Positions 1 through 6,695 of a DNA stretch of 28,583 nt are shown here, one piece after another (the first letter of the stretch is position 1; every line of letters starts with the position of its first letter). The position numbers and the translations under genes are program-made. The stretch is taken from the NCBI GenBank assembly GCA_016783105.1, contig JADHXF010000016.1, positions 1-28,583 on the forward strand, written 5' to 3'. This DNA is from Dehalococcoidales bacterium. GTDB taxonomy: Bacteria > Chloroflexota > Dehalococcoidia > Dehalococcoidales > RBG-16-60-22. Below the pieces are notes generated by a model that saw only the letters and a program-made list of their open reading frames with translations, was not told where the DNA came from and ran no database searches.

Positions 1-608
1 GTGGAAATCGCCGGATTACCCCCGGGATTATCCGTGACGCTTACTGCGTGGACATTTCGTCTTCTGGCCGCTTTACGTGCGTTTTCAATGATTTCCTCTT
101 GCTGCATCTCAAAAGCACCCCGCCCGGCTACCTGCTCCCAGGTAATGCAGAAGGTATCTGGAGATAATATCGCCTCTTTGAAGGTATTTACTCTCTCCCT
201 CAGACGCTTGCCAACTTGCTCCCTCAGCTTCATCACCGGTTCGGCCAGCTGTGTCAGTGTGCTGCCATCTTCACCGGACAGGGCGATGTACTGGTCGGCT
301 TCAATCTGCATGCCTTCTTCCAGGCTTAAAGCTCTGCGGGAATGATCGGCCGCAGCGGTATCGACGACGAGCAGGGGAATATTTCTAGTAATCCAGCCCT
401 CGCGAAGTCGCCGGTGCAGTTCAAACGTAGTTCCCTGCGGTTCAATGTAACCGAGTATAATTACCTCTGGGAACTCTTTCCGCGCTTTTTCCATCCCTTC
501 CTGCTGGGTACCTGCCCAGACTACTTCAAAGGCTTTGCCCATTGCCTGTCGAGCTAGCTCGACCAGCTCCGGCGCACTGCTGATAACCAGTATTTTTTCC
601 GTTGCCAT
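1..608 (-). CDS. Receiver-like domain fused to methylenetetrahydrofolate reductase, partial (C-terminus beyond window)
   Basis: An open frame starts at ATG 608 and runs without a stop to the left edge (202 codons). Residues 1-85 follow a response-regulator receiver pattern (EKILVISSAPELVELARQAM, then a VIILG strand), but the usual phospho-acceptor Asp at the end of strand 3 is Gly and the N-terminal acidic pair is absent, so phosphorylation is unlikely. After a linker (about 85-145), the segment from about residue 148 (FKEAIL, FCITWEQVAGRGAFE, then HAVSVTDNPGGNPAIS) matches the start of the MetF-like methylenetetrahydrofolate reductase TIM barrel, with its strand-2 TDNP motif. That family reduces methylene-THF to methyl-THF in the Wood-Ljungdahl pathway and methionine synthesis. 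The MTHFR call rests on about 55 residues. The gene is divergent from the kinase on the other strand. No good Shine-Dalgarno precedes the ATG. Confidence 0.7.
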   Translation of the reverse strand, partial: MATEKILVISSAPELVELARQAMGKAFEVVWAGTQQEGMEKARKEFPEVIILGYIEPQGTTFELHRRLREGWITRNIPLLVVDTAAADHSRRALSLEEGMQIEADQYIALSGEDGSTLTQLAEPVMKLREQVGKRLRERVNTFKEAILSPDTFCITWEQVAGRGAFEMQQEEIIENARKAARRRNVHAVSVTDNPGGNPAIS

Positions 609-689
609 GTTCTTTTACATATCTAACTAAGGCGATTACGTAACTGATGGTCTACTGAAAACCGCTTCTTCGGCGAAAATCCGCTTACT

Positions 690-718
690 AGTATAGCACA
701 GGATTAGAATTATATCAG
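690..718 (-). promoter_or_regulatory. Putative sigma-70-type promoter of the receiver-MTHFR gene
   Basis: On the minus strand a CTGATA (-35, 713-718) and a TATACT (-10, 690-695) are separated by 17 bases, about 80 bases upstream of ATG 608. The -35 matches 4 of 6 consensus positions. No other spacing gives a better pair in this 156-base divergent region. Confidence 0.4.
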
Positions 719-733
719 TTAGTTTACTCAGCC

Positions 734-762
734 TTGACTACATACTGGGTAAAGACTAATAT
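734..762 (+). promoter_or_regulatory. Strong sigma-70-type promoter of the hybrid kinase operon
   Basis: TTGACT (734-739), a 17-base spacer and TAATAT (757-762) form a near-consensus promoter. Its predicted transcription start falls around 768-770. That excludes the TTG at 765 as a translation start and leaves either a leaderless ATG at 768 or the ATG at 783 with a very short leader. Confidence 0.6.
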
Positions 763-782
763 AATTGATGGGAATCTGCACT

Positions 783-2402
783 ATGGCAAAGGTCTTGAAG
801 GGTACAAAGGCGGTTAAGGAAAAGACAGAAGTCCTCAAGAAGTCCCAACTCTTCTGGAGGCTATCCGATGCGCAGATAGACCAGATAACGGCCATCGCTA
901 AGGAATTAAAATTCAGTGCCGGATCGGCTGTCTATCACGCCGGCGACAGTGCCAGTCATCTCTATGTCGTTGAAAAGGGGAAAGTGTCTCTGGAGATGGA
1001 GATTCGCTTGGGCACGCGAACCAGAAAACTGGCAACCATTGACGTTGTCACAGAAGGGCAGGTATTTGGCTGGCCGGCGCTGTTCCCTGAAATGGCGGCC
1101 TATACAATGTCAGCGATAGTTACGCAGGACGCCAACCTGCTTGCGCTTGACGGAGTTAAATTCCAATCACTGAGCAGCCGGGACATCGGCATGTGCCGGG
1201 ATGTGATGCGTGAGCTAGTGAATCTCGTGTCTAAGCGATTTTCACACGCTACCAAGACGCTGGCCCACGTCCTTTCGGTAACCTCCCATGACCTGCGGGC
1301 TCCACTGGCTACCGTGCATAGCTCACTTGATGTGCTGCTTGGTGGATTTGTCGGTGAAATAAACAGCCGGCAAGCAGAATTGGTCGCAGGAAGCAAGCAG
1401 CGAATCGTTGATCTCCTCAATATGATCGACAATATTCTCGATATTTCTCATATTGAAATCAGCGAACTTGATTTTGAAGATATCTCCCTCGCCGAGGTGG
1501 TTAGGGATTCGCTCGGTGATGTGCAGGGTATGGCCGGTCAAAAAGGAATCACTGTAGAGAATAAAACCGCAGCTAAATTACCCACCATACTCGGGCATCC
1601 TAAGCGATTGCGGCAGGTGCTAACCAATCTGCTGAGCAATGCCATAAAATTTACGCCGGCCGGGGGGAGGGTAAGCATTGCCTGCAGGGAAAAAGATGAC
1701 TCGGTAACAATATCGGTAAAAGATACCGGAATTGGAATTCCCTCGGAAGAGCTCCCGCGAATTTTTGACGATTTCTACAGAGGTATGAAAGCCGAAGAGG
1801 TGAGCGGGGCTGGCATCGGCCTATCGGTGAGCAAGAAAATTGTTGAAGCCCATGGCGGACGTATCTGGGCGGAGAGTCCTAACCCGGAAACAGGATTGGG
1901 TACAAGGATCAGTTTCGTGCTGCCCAAGGTCATCAGCGAAAAAGCTGTGGAAGAGAAGATAGAACTGGGGAGGAAGGCGATAATAATAGTAGCTGATGAT
2001 GATCCCCAGATGCTGAATGTCACCAGCTTGGTACTGGAGTCTCACGGGTACACCGTACTGAAAGCAAAAAATGGCCATGAAGTTATGGGAAAACTTGACC
2101 AAGTTATACCGGACGTTCTCATGCTTGATCTTTTAATGCCAGTTATGGATGGTTTTGAAGTACTAAAGCAGATAAGTAAACAGGATTTAACCGGGTTGAG
2201 GGGAATGTCGATAATAATCTTGAGTGCGGTGAAAGAGGGCAGCAGTCGTCAGCGATATGAACTCGAAACCAGCAGCCCTTTGCCGATAGCTGATTATCTG
2301 GAAAAACCCATCTCGCCACCCGCCCTTTTACAAAGGGTGGAGAAGGTATTACAGAGTAAGACAAAAAGATTGCAAAATGTAGACAAGGAGGCAGCAAAGT
2401 GA
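783..2402 (+). CDS. Hybrid sensor histidine kinase with N-terminal cyclic-nucleotide-binding-like domain and C-terminal receiver
   Basis: A 539-residue soluble protein with no membrane segment. Residues about 20-145 resemble a CRP/cNMP-binding beta-barrel (YHAGDSASHLYVVEKGKVSL). A HisKA dimerisation helix carries the phospho-acceptor in SVTSHDLRAP (His169). The ATPase domain shows the N box (LLSNAIKF), DTGIG and GAGIGLS. A C-terminal receiver (about 399-525) has an acidic DDD start, Asp449 in VLMLDLLMP and the conserved Lys in EKP. It should phosphorylate its own receiver and probably the separate receiver encoded next. I chose ATG 783 because GGGA lies 9 bases upstream and the promoter at 734-762 places the transcript start near 768-770; ATG 768 and TTG 765 would add 5-6 residues. 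The ligand is unknown, and canonical cAMP contacts cannot be assigned. Confidence 0.88.
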   Translation: MAKVLKGTKAVKEKTEVLKKSQLFWRLSDAQIDQITAIAKELKFSAGSAVYHAGDSASHLYVVEKGKVSLEMEIRLGTRTRKLATIDVVTEGQVFGWPALFPEMAAYTMSAIVTQDANLLALDGVKFQSLSSRDIGMCRDVMRELVNLVSKRFSHATKTLAHVLSVTSHDLRAPLATVHSSLDVLLGGFVGEINSRQAELVAGSKQRIVDLLNMIDNILDISHIEISELDFEDISLAEVVRDSLGDVQGMAGQKGITVENKTAAKLPTILGHPKRLRQVLTNLLSNAIKFTPAGGRVSIACREKDDSVTISVKDTGIGIPSEELPRIFDDFYRGMKAEEVSGAGIGLSVSKKIVEAHGGRIWAESPNPETGLGTRISFVLPKVISEKAVEEKIELGRKAIIIVADDDPQMLNVTSLVLESHGYTVLKAKNGHEVMGKLDQVIPDVLMLDLLMPVMDGFEVLKQISKQDLTGLRGMSIIILSAVKEGSSRQRYELETSSPLPIADYLEKPISPPALLQRVEKVLQSKTKRLQNVDKEAAK

Positions 2403-2791
2403 CTACACAAGCCAAGATTCTGATCATTGATGATGATGCCGTGTTCATAAAAGCAACCCAGGCGATACTGGAGAGCAAAAATTACCAGGTGATTTCTGCC
2501 TCGGATGGAGCTGAGGGGCTGAAGAAGGCGAAACAAGATAAGCCAGACCTAATCATACTGGATATTATCATGCCGACCAAGGACGGTTTCGCCGCCTGTG
2601 AGCAGCTAAAAAGCGATCCCGAGCTAGAACGTATACCAGTGTTAATCATGACCAGCTTTTCGGGAAAAGGGAAGGAAACCAACATACCGACAAGCGCAGG
2701 TTTTAACCTTGAGGCAGAGGATTACGCCGAAAAACCCTTAAGCCCGGAAGAGCTTTTAAGGCGGGTGGAGAAACTCCTTAAAAGAAACTGA
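2399..2791 (+). CDS. Stand-alone response regulator receiver protein
   Basis: A 130-residue, single-domain CheY-like protein. It has the acidic cluster DDD (11-13), phospho-acceptor Asp55 in LIILDIIMP, the Thr85 switch position in LIMTSF, and Lys112 in EKPLS. There is no output domain, so it would act by protein contact or phosphorelay. The loop between strand 4 and strand 5 is long (about 25 residues, GKGKETNIPTSAGFNLEAED). The kinase receiver just upstream has a similarly extended loop, suggesting related origin. The GTG start overlaps the kinase stop by 4 bases (GTGA) and is preceded by AAGGAGG at 2385-2391 with 7-base spacing, so the two genes are translationally coupled. It is likely the partner of the upstream kinase. 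Confidence 0.88.
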   Translation: MTTQAKILIIDDDAVFIKATQAILESKNYQVISASDGAEGLKKAKQDKPDLIILDIIMPTKDGFAACEQLKSDPELERIPVLIMTSFSGKGKETNIPTSAGFNLEAEDYAEKPLSPEELLRRVEKLLKRN

Positions 2792-2893
2792 TGTAGAATT
2801 TGCAGGAAAAAGAGTTGCTATTAAGCTGACTGCTTGGATTCAATTGACCTGCCTTCATTAAATGGTCCACTTTCTAAGTTAGTATTACCAGCA

Positions 2894-2909
2894 ATGGAGA
2901 TGTCTCCAT
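2894..2909. repeat. Perfect 7-bp inverted repeat in the gap before the mobile-element remnants
   Basis: ATGGAGA-TG-TCTCCAT is a perfect palindrome with a 2-base centre. No U-tract follows on either strand, so it is not a standard terminator. The surrounding gap 2792-3017 has no recognisable coding sequence on either strand and probably represents decayed mobile DNA. Confidence 0.4.
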
Positions 2910-3017
2910 TTCGGGGGAGTAGATCATGGTCGCTACATTGTCGACGAATTACACAATCGTCTAAAATGTTCAGTCACAAAAGCTTATATTGTTAATTAAT
3001 ACGTTGGAAATTGTTGA

Positions 3018-3605
3018 TTATTTCCACAAACGTCGATACCAATCACGGTGCTCCTGACCCGAGGTCTTCCTTATTTAGCTGTAGTATTGAAACTTGACCT
3101 GCCCTAGGTGCTCCTGAAACATTCTTAACCCATCACCAGAATCATCCCTTTTTATAGCATGTACACCAAAGGCATCACGTAGTCGGTGAGGGCTGACGCC
3201 TCTTTTTCTACCAGTCTCAGGATTAACTAGAGATGGAATACGGGCCTGCTTTGCACAGTTCCTCGCAATCTGCCAAGCACGATGCCTGTTGAATCCAAAG
3301 AGGTATGTTTGACCATTGATGTCAGTCGTATTATTGTTATCCGTGTAACTCTTTAGCATCTTTAGAGTATCTTCGTCTAAAGGCAAGATCCGAATACGCC
3401 TTTTCTCTTGTTGCTTCTTAATGGAATCACCGATTTCACTTGCACAACCAGGGCAGAATCGGTGTTTTGTAGCCAATGGTGATTTACATAATGGACAGAA
3501 TAATTTCAGGGTTCTTTTCAGGTGCATAATCGTTACGGTCTTTCGTTCGAAGTCTATATCTTCGTGCTTGATGGCAAGAGCTTCAGAAGCAGCGAGGCCA
3601 TCTTC
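3018..3605 (-). pseudogene. Tyrosine recombinase (phage-type integrase) C-terminal fragment, frameshifted, with an internal zinc ribbon
   Basis: The core frame reads DGLAASEALAIKHEDIDFER, then a zinc ribbon (CPLCK and CPGCA, an insertion between core strands), then RRIRILPLDEDTLKML and the HRLRDAF motif of the catalytic domain. The frame stops at 3075, where the family should continue to the catalytic Tyr. Continuing in other frames restores the family pattern: SFNTTAK in the +1 frame, then RKTSGQEHRDWYRRLWK in the third, ending at TAA 3018-3020. The break falls on the codon expected to be the nucleophilic Tyr (bases TA with the third base lost). Upstream, an in-frame TAA at 3606-3608 and a shift to an LTLL stretch mark a further lesion, and the N-terminal core-binding domain is missing. 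The gene is inactive. An intact 150-codon frame (3527 to 3075) remains and could be mistaken for a gene. Confidence 0.8.
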
Positions 3606-3901
3606 TTAGTAGCGTTAACTCGGAAGCATCGGAATCTTTGGATACCGATACTGTTATAGGTTACGTGAAAGAATTGGAACAAATACTGGGAGAAGCCCCG
3701 TTTCTCCAGCGGAAAACATTCATCAGGTCATTCGTGAAGCGTGTGGAGGTGAATCCGAAAAAGGTCGTTGTGGACTATACAATACCGTTACCCCTCGAAA
3801 CAAAGAGAACTTCCACGAAGGAAGTTCTATATACTGACAGGATTGGTAGCGCATACCGGATTCGAACCGGTGATCTCCTCCTTGAGAGGGAGGTGTCCTA
3901 G
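3572..3901 (+). pseudogene. Large serine recombinase C-terminal fragment abutting tRNA-Glu
   Basis: The frame is open from the TGA at 3569-3571 and reads a helical segment (VIGYVKELEQILGEAPFLQR), then KTFIRSFVKRVEVNPKKVVV and DYTIPLP. This is the typical C-terminal tail of large serine recombinases (resolvase/integrase type). The N-terminal catalytic domain with the nucleophilic Ser and the recombinase/zinc domains are absent, so it is a remnant. The frame continues past the usual end and terminates inside the antisense strand of the tRNA-Glu gene (tail RIRTGDLLLEREVS), a read-through commonly seen when an element sits at a tRNA 3' end. The nearest start codon is TTG 3638. The boundary with the oppositely oriented integrase remnant lies around 3570-3620 and cannot be fixed more exactly. 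Confidence 0.7.
3806..3828 (-). terminator. Rho-independent-type terminator of the tRNA-Gln/tRNA-Glu transcript
   Basis: On the minus strand AGAACTTCC-TTCGT-GGAAGTTCT forms a perfect 9-bp stem with a 5-base loop, followed by CTTTGTTTCG. It begins 16 bases after the CCA of tRNA-Glu. The hairpin lies inside the serine-recombinase remnant on the opposite strand. Confidence 0.6.
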
Positions 3902-3920
3902 GCCGCTAGACGAATGCGCC
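3844..3920 (-). tRNA. tRNA-Glu (anticodon CTC)
   Basis: Reading the minus strand: acceptor GGCGCAT pairs with ATGCGCT (first pair G-U); D-arm region; anticodon stem CCTCC/GGAGG with loop CTCTCAA, giving anticodon CTC; T arm ACCGG-TTCGAAT-CCGGT; discriminator A and encoded CCA at 3844-3846. It lies 10 bases downstream of tRNA-Gln and is followed by a hairpin terminator. Its 3' end borders recombinase remnants, a typical integration site. Confidence 0.93.
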
Positions 3921-3930
3921 ACGAACATTT

Positions 3931-4004
3931 TGGCTGGGGAAGAAGGATTCGAACCTTCGCTTACGGATCCAGAGTCCGCTGTCCTACCACTAGACGATTC
4001 CCCA
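3931..4004 (-). tRNA. tRNA-Gln (anticodon CTG)
   Basis: Reading the minus strand: acceptor TGGGGAA/TTCCCCA; anticodon stem GCGGA/TCCGT with loop CTCTGGA, giving anticodon CTG; T arm GAAGG-TTCGAAT-CCTTC; discriminator G and encoded CCA at 3931-3933. The first base pair U-A is characteristic of bacterial tRNA-Gln. It is first in a two-tRNA transcript. Confidence 0.93.
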
Positions 4005-4015
4005 GCACAAAAGGA

Positions 4016-4044
4016 ATTATAGCACGTAGCTTCATATCAGGCAA
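4016..4044 (-). promoter_or_regulatory. tRNA operon promoter
   Basis: TTGCCT (-35, 4039-4044) and a perfect TATAAT (-10, 4016-4021) on the minus strand are separated by 17 bases. The -10 ends 11 bases before the first base of tRNA-Gln, so the 5' leader is very short. Confidence 0.65.
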
Positions 4045-4056
4045 TAATCGGCCTGG

Positions 4057-4085
4057 TTGACACACCGCGGCCAGACGTATATTCT
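4057..4085 (+). promoter_or_regulatory. Putative rnc promoter, divergent from the tRNA promoter
   Basis: A perfect TTGACA (4057-4062) lies 17 bases before TATTCT (4080-4085). The predicted start lies about 20 bases upstream of the rnc start codon and just upstream of its Shine-Dalgarno AAAGGG (4101-4106). Confidence 0.5.
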
Positions 4086-4112
4086 TAAAATACTCAGCAG
4101 AAAGGGCGTTCC

Positions 4113-4817
4113 GTGGTGTATGACATAAAGTCACTGCAGGAGTCACTTAAAATCAGGTTAAAAAACCCTTCGTTGCTGGAGCAGGCCCTGATTCACAGCT
4201 CCTATCTTAACGAATATCCTGGCGCTGTGCCAGCTTCCAATGAGAGGCTGGAATTCTTCGGTGATGCGGTACTGGACTTCATCGTGGCGGAGAAACTATA
4301 TCGGGACTTCCCTGACCTTGACGAAGGCGAGATGACCAGAACCCGCTCGGTTCTGGTGCGGCGGGAGACGCTGGCGCGGGTAGCCAGGAACTTGAAGCTC
4401 GGAAATTGCCTTTATCTGGGGAAGGGTGAGGAGGCAAGTGGCGGGCGGCAGAAACCAGCTAACCTGTCGAGCGTGCTGGAAGCAGTGATTGCTGCCATTT
4501 TTATTGACCGGGGTCTGGCGGTCACCAGAAAACTGGTGCTGGGATGGCTGGCCGGGGAGTTACAGGAGGTGATGGGGAGGAAAAGGAACGTCGATTATAA
4601 ATCGCAGCTTCAGGAATTGATACAGTCGAAATATCGTTCATCACCTTCTTATCGAACCATACAGGATACTGGGCCGGACCATGATAAGCTGTTCACCGTT
4701 GAGGTAGTAATCAGGGACAGGGTGCTGGGAAGAGGAACCGGCAAGAGCAAGAAGCTGGCCGAAACAGAAGCTGCCCGCAGTGCTCTGGAGCAGTTCAAAA
4801 GCAACTTTACACCGTAG
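4113..4817 (+). CDS. rnc: Ribonuclease III
   Basis: A 234-residue double-strand RNA endonuclease that processes rRNA and other structured RNAs. The signature NERLEFFGDAVLDF (43-56) supplies three acidic metal ligands (E44, E47, D51), DEGEM follows at 70-74, and EAVIAAIF carries the essential Glu123. The position matching E. coli Asp114, three residues before that Glu, is Ser120 here. A C-terminal dsRNA-binding domain spans about 161-230 (DYKSQLQELIQ to KKLAETEAARSALEQF). The GTG start at 4113 is chosen because AAAGGG ends 6 bases upstream; it is directly followed by another GTG. The length is normal for the family. A small charged protein, a radical-SAM protein and acylphosphatase follow on the same strand. 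Confidence 0.95.
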   Translation: MVYDIKSLQESLKIRLKNPSLLEQALIHSSYLNEYPGAVPASNERLEFFGDAVLDFIVAEKLYRDFPDLDEGEMTRTRSVLVRRETLARVARNLKLGNCLYLGKGEEASGGRQKPANLSSVLEAVIAAIFIDRGLAVTRKLVLGWLAGELQEVMGRKRNVDYKSQLQELIQSKYRSSPSYRTIQDTGPDHDKLFTVEVVIRDRVLGRGTGKSKKLAETEAARSALEQFKSNFTP

Positions 4818-4883
4818 TGGCTCTTTGCTAAACTGCAATTGGATACCGATATTGCGGTTCACTATTCAAAACAGAGGTTAGCC

Positions 4884-5039
4884 ATGGGGAAACGAGATTA
4901 TCGACACAGAGAGCAAAAGAAGAAGAAAAAAGACACCCAAAAAATTGCGCCGGTCAGTATCATACAACCGTCGGTGCAGGTGGAAGTAATCAAGAAGGGG
5001 AAAGAGAAACGGGAAGAAGCGGAGGAGGAAGAAGGGTAG
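4884..5039 (+). CDS. Small charged hypothetical protein (51 aa)
   Basis: A 51-residue frame starts at ATG 4884 with AGAGG about 8 bases upstream. The N-terminal half is strongly basic (MGKRDYRHREQKKKKKDTQK), the middle is hydrophobic (IAPVSIIQPSVQVEVI), and the C-terminus is acidic (EEAEEEEG). It has no membrane segment, Cys or known domain. The MGKRDYR start resembles short proteins I recall annotated in related genomes, but I cannot name a family. The basic/acidic polarity would suit an RNA- or ribosome-associated protein; that is inference. The same frame could start at TTG 4839, but that upstream part has no ribosome-binding site. Confidence 0.5.
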   Translation: MGKRDYRHREQKKKKKDTQKIAPVSIIQPSVQVEVIKKGKEKREEAEEEEG

Positions 5040-5083
5040 CTGCTTACCAGCACCTTTATCAAACGGGAGAACTCAAGGCCAGG

Positions 5084-5968
5084 GTGGAGAAAGCCCGGTC
5101 GTTGCTTACCCGGTGTCATCTCTGTGCCCGCAACTGCGGGGTCAATCGCCTGAATGGTGAAAGCGGTCAGTGCCGTACGGCAGATGAGGTAATCGTATCC
5201 AGTTTTGGGCCGCACCTTGGGGAAGAGGCGCCTCTGGTGGGCAGGAGCGGCTCGGGAACCATATTCTTCGGCTACTGCAACCTGCACTGCGTTTTCTGCC
5301 AGAACTACAGCATCAGCCAGCTTGGCGAAGGCAGTGCCGTGGACAGCGCAGAGCTGGCCGATATGATGCTTTCCCTGCAGGCAAAAGGTTGTCATAACAT
5401 CAATCTGGTAAGTCCAACGCACGTGGTGCCATTCATTCTGGAGGCACTCGAGATAGCGGCAGGAAAAGGACTTCAACTGCCCATCGTGTACAATACCGGT
5501 GGCTACGACTCGGTGGAAACGCTGGGGTTGCTGGACGGCATAGTTGATATCTACATGCCGGATATGAAGTACTCTGAGGAAAAGGTCGGCGAGAGGTTCT
5601 CCGGTGTCAAGCGATACCCTCAGGTGAACCGGGCTGCGATAAAGGAAATGCATCGTCAGGTGGGCGATCTGCAGATTGATGAATCAGGCGTGGCCACACG
5701 GGGATTGCTGGTGCGTCACCTGGTCCTGCCCAACGAGCTGGCCGGCACGGAGGATGTGGTCAAATTACTCGCCGAAGAAATTTCCACCAGCACCTACCTG
5801 AATGTCATGGCGCAGTATCACCCCTGCTACCACGCCTTTGATTATCCGGAGATATCACGGCCGCTAACCAGGGAGGAATTCTCCGGGGCGATTAAGCTGG
5901 CCCAGCACTATGGTTTAAATCGGCTTGATGAACGGGTTTCTCTGCCGTTGAGGCTTATTCCCTGGTAA
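5084..5968 (+). CDS. COG1313 (PflX-like) radical SAM protein
   Basis: A 294-residue cytoplasmic iron-sulphur protein. The radical-SAM cluster motif is CNLHCVFC (Cys65, Cys69, Cys72), preceded by GSGTIFFGY as in the COG1313 family. An N-terminal Cys set (C11, C14, C18, C30 in RCHLCARNCGVNR and GQC) probably binds a second metal centre. The family is related to pyruvate formate-lyase activating enzymes, but its substrate is not known. GTG 5084 is the first usable start, yet family-like sequence (AYQHLYQTGELKAR) continues in frame upstream to about 5040 without any ATG, GTG or TTG, so the true N-terminus may be longer. Acylphosphatase follows 22 bases later. Confidence 0.88.
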   Translation: MEKARSLLTRCHLCARNCGVNRLNGESGQCRTADEVIVSSFGPHLGEEAPLVGRSGSGTIFFGYCNLHCVFCQNYSISQLGEGSAVDSAELADMMLSLQAKGCHNINLVSPTHVVPFILEALEIAAGKGLQLPIVYNTGGYDSVETLGLLDGIVDIYMPDMKYSEEKVGERFSGVKRYPQVNRAAIKEMHRQVGDLQIDESGVATRGLLVRHLVLPNELAGTEDVVKLLAEEISTSTYLNVMAQYHPCYHAFDYPEISRPLTREEFSGAIKLAQHYGLNRLDERVSLPLRLIPW

Positions 5969-5990
5969 AATATTATTATTTGGTGATGGG

Positions 5991-6269
5991 ATGGAGCTGC
6001 TTTCCGTTCGCGCCACCGTGTACGGTCGAGTCCAGGGGGTTTTCTTCCGTGCTTTTGTGGAGGAGCATGCACAGCGGCTTGACCTGAAGGGTTACGTGCG
6101 CAACCCGCCTTCGGGTGACGTGGAGGTGGTGGCGGAGGGCGAACGGGAGCGCGTGGAAAAGCTGGTAGAATACCTCAAAATGGGACCCCCAACCGCCATG
6201 GTGGCAAGGGTGGTGGTCAGCTGGTCCGAATATACGGGTAACTACTCAAGCTTCAGGGTAGGATATTAA
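5991..6269 (+). CDS. acyP: Acylphosphatase
   Basis: A 92-residue enzyme that hydrolyses carboxyl-phosphate bonds. The signature GRVQGVFFRAF contains the catalytic Arg20, and LKGYVRN supplies the catalytic Asn38. The remaining residues form the compact ferredoxin-like alpha/beta sandwich of normal family length. ATG 5991 is preceded by a GGTGATGGG stretch. It is last in the plus-strand run. Its stop codon overlaps the stop codon of the opposing gene by 4 bases (6266-6269), so the two transcripts converge with no spacer. Confidence 0.95.
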   Translation: MELLSVRATVYGRVQGVFFRAFVEEHAQRLDLKGYVRNPPSGDVEVVAEGERERVEKLVEYLKMGPPTAMVARVVVSWSEYTGNYSSFRVGY

Positions 6270-6676
6270 TCAGTCACCGGGCGAAATCCGTAGTACCGGT
6301 CGTTTTTCAGCAGGCGGAGCAGAATCTCCTCGGACGTACGGGAAACGTCGCCGCCACGTCGTTCGCTCAGCTGTCTTCCCAGTTCCTCTATCGTCATTGG
6401 CACATTGCCGCTGGCGATGCAGAACCGGAATGCGCTTTCCAGAATGGGCATCTGGCCGGTGATAAATTCAACGCTTTTATTACAGCATTCTCTGATACGA
6501 TTGAGAAGCTCAGCATCGGAGGTCTGGTTACCTTCTTTATTCAGCTTTTTACGGCAACCATCGCAGAGGCAGTCCTGAAGCAGGGCGGAAATAGAGCGAC
6601 CACGCTGTGGATACCAGTCCAGGTCAATAAACCAGCGTGTTCTTGTTTGGTCAGTGCTGATATCGTCTTTCGTCAT
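6266..6676 (-). CDS. Conserved-looking hypothetical protein with Cys motif, last gene of the molybdenum-cofactor operon
   Basis: I do not recognise a named family. The 136-residue product (ATG 6676) contains RWFIDLDWY near the N-terminus, CLCDGC (a likely metal-binding or structural Cys motif), a second Cys pair ECC about 30 residues on, then a helical C-terminus ending with EEILLRLLKNDRYYGF, which looks like a small helix-turn-helix-like fold but is not assignable. TTG 6706 would add ten residues and overlap the upstream gene by 11 bases. Neither start has a convincing Shine-Dalgarno. It lies 19 bases after the DUF362-like gene, so it is probably co-transcribed with it. Confidence 0.6.
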   Translation of the reverse strand: MTKDDISTDQTRTRWFIDLDWYPQRGRSISALLQDCLCDGCRKKLNKEGNQTSDAELLNRIRECCNKSVEFITGQMPILESAFRFCIASGNVPMTIEELGRQLSERRGGDVSRTSEEILLRLLKNDRYYGFRPVTD

Positions 6677-6695
6677 GCTGCTCGGAAGAGCCTGT

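Noticed and set aside
1..345. Plus-strand open frame at the left edge
   Set aside because: Antisense to the partial receiver-MTHFR gene, which has recognisable motifs and a promoter.
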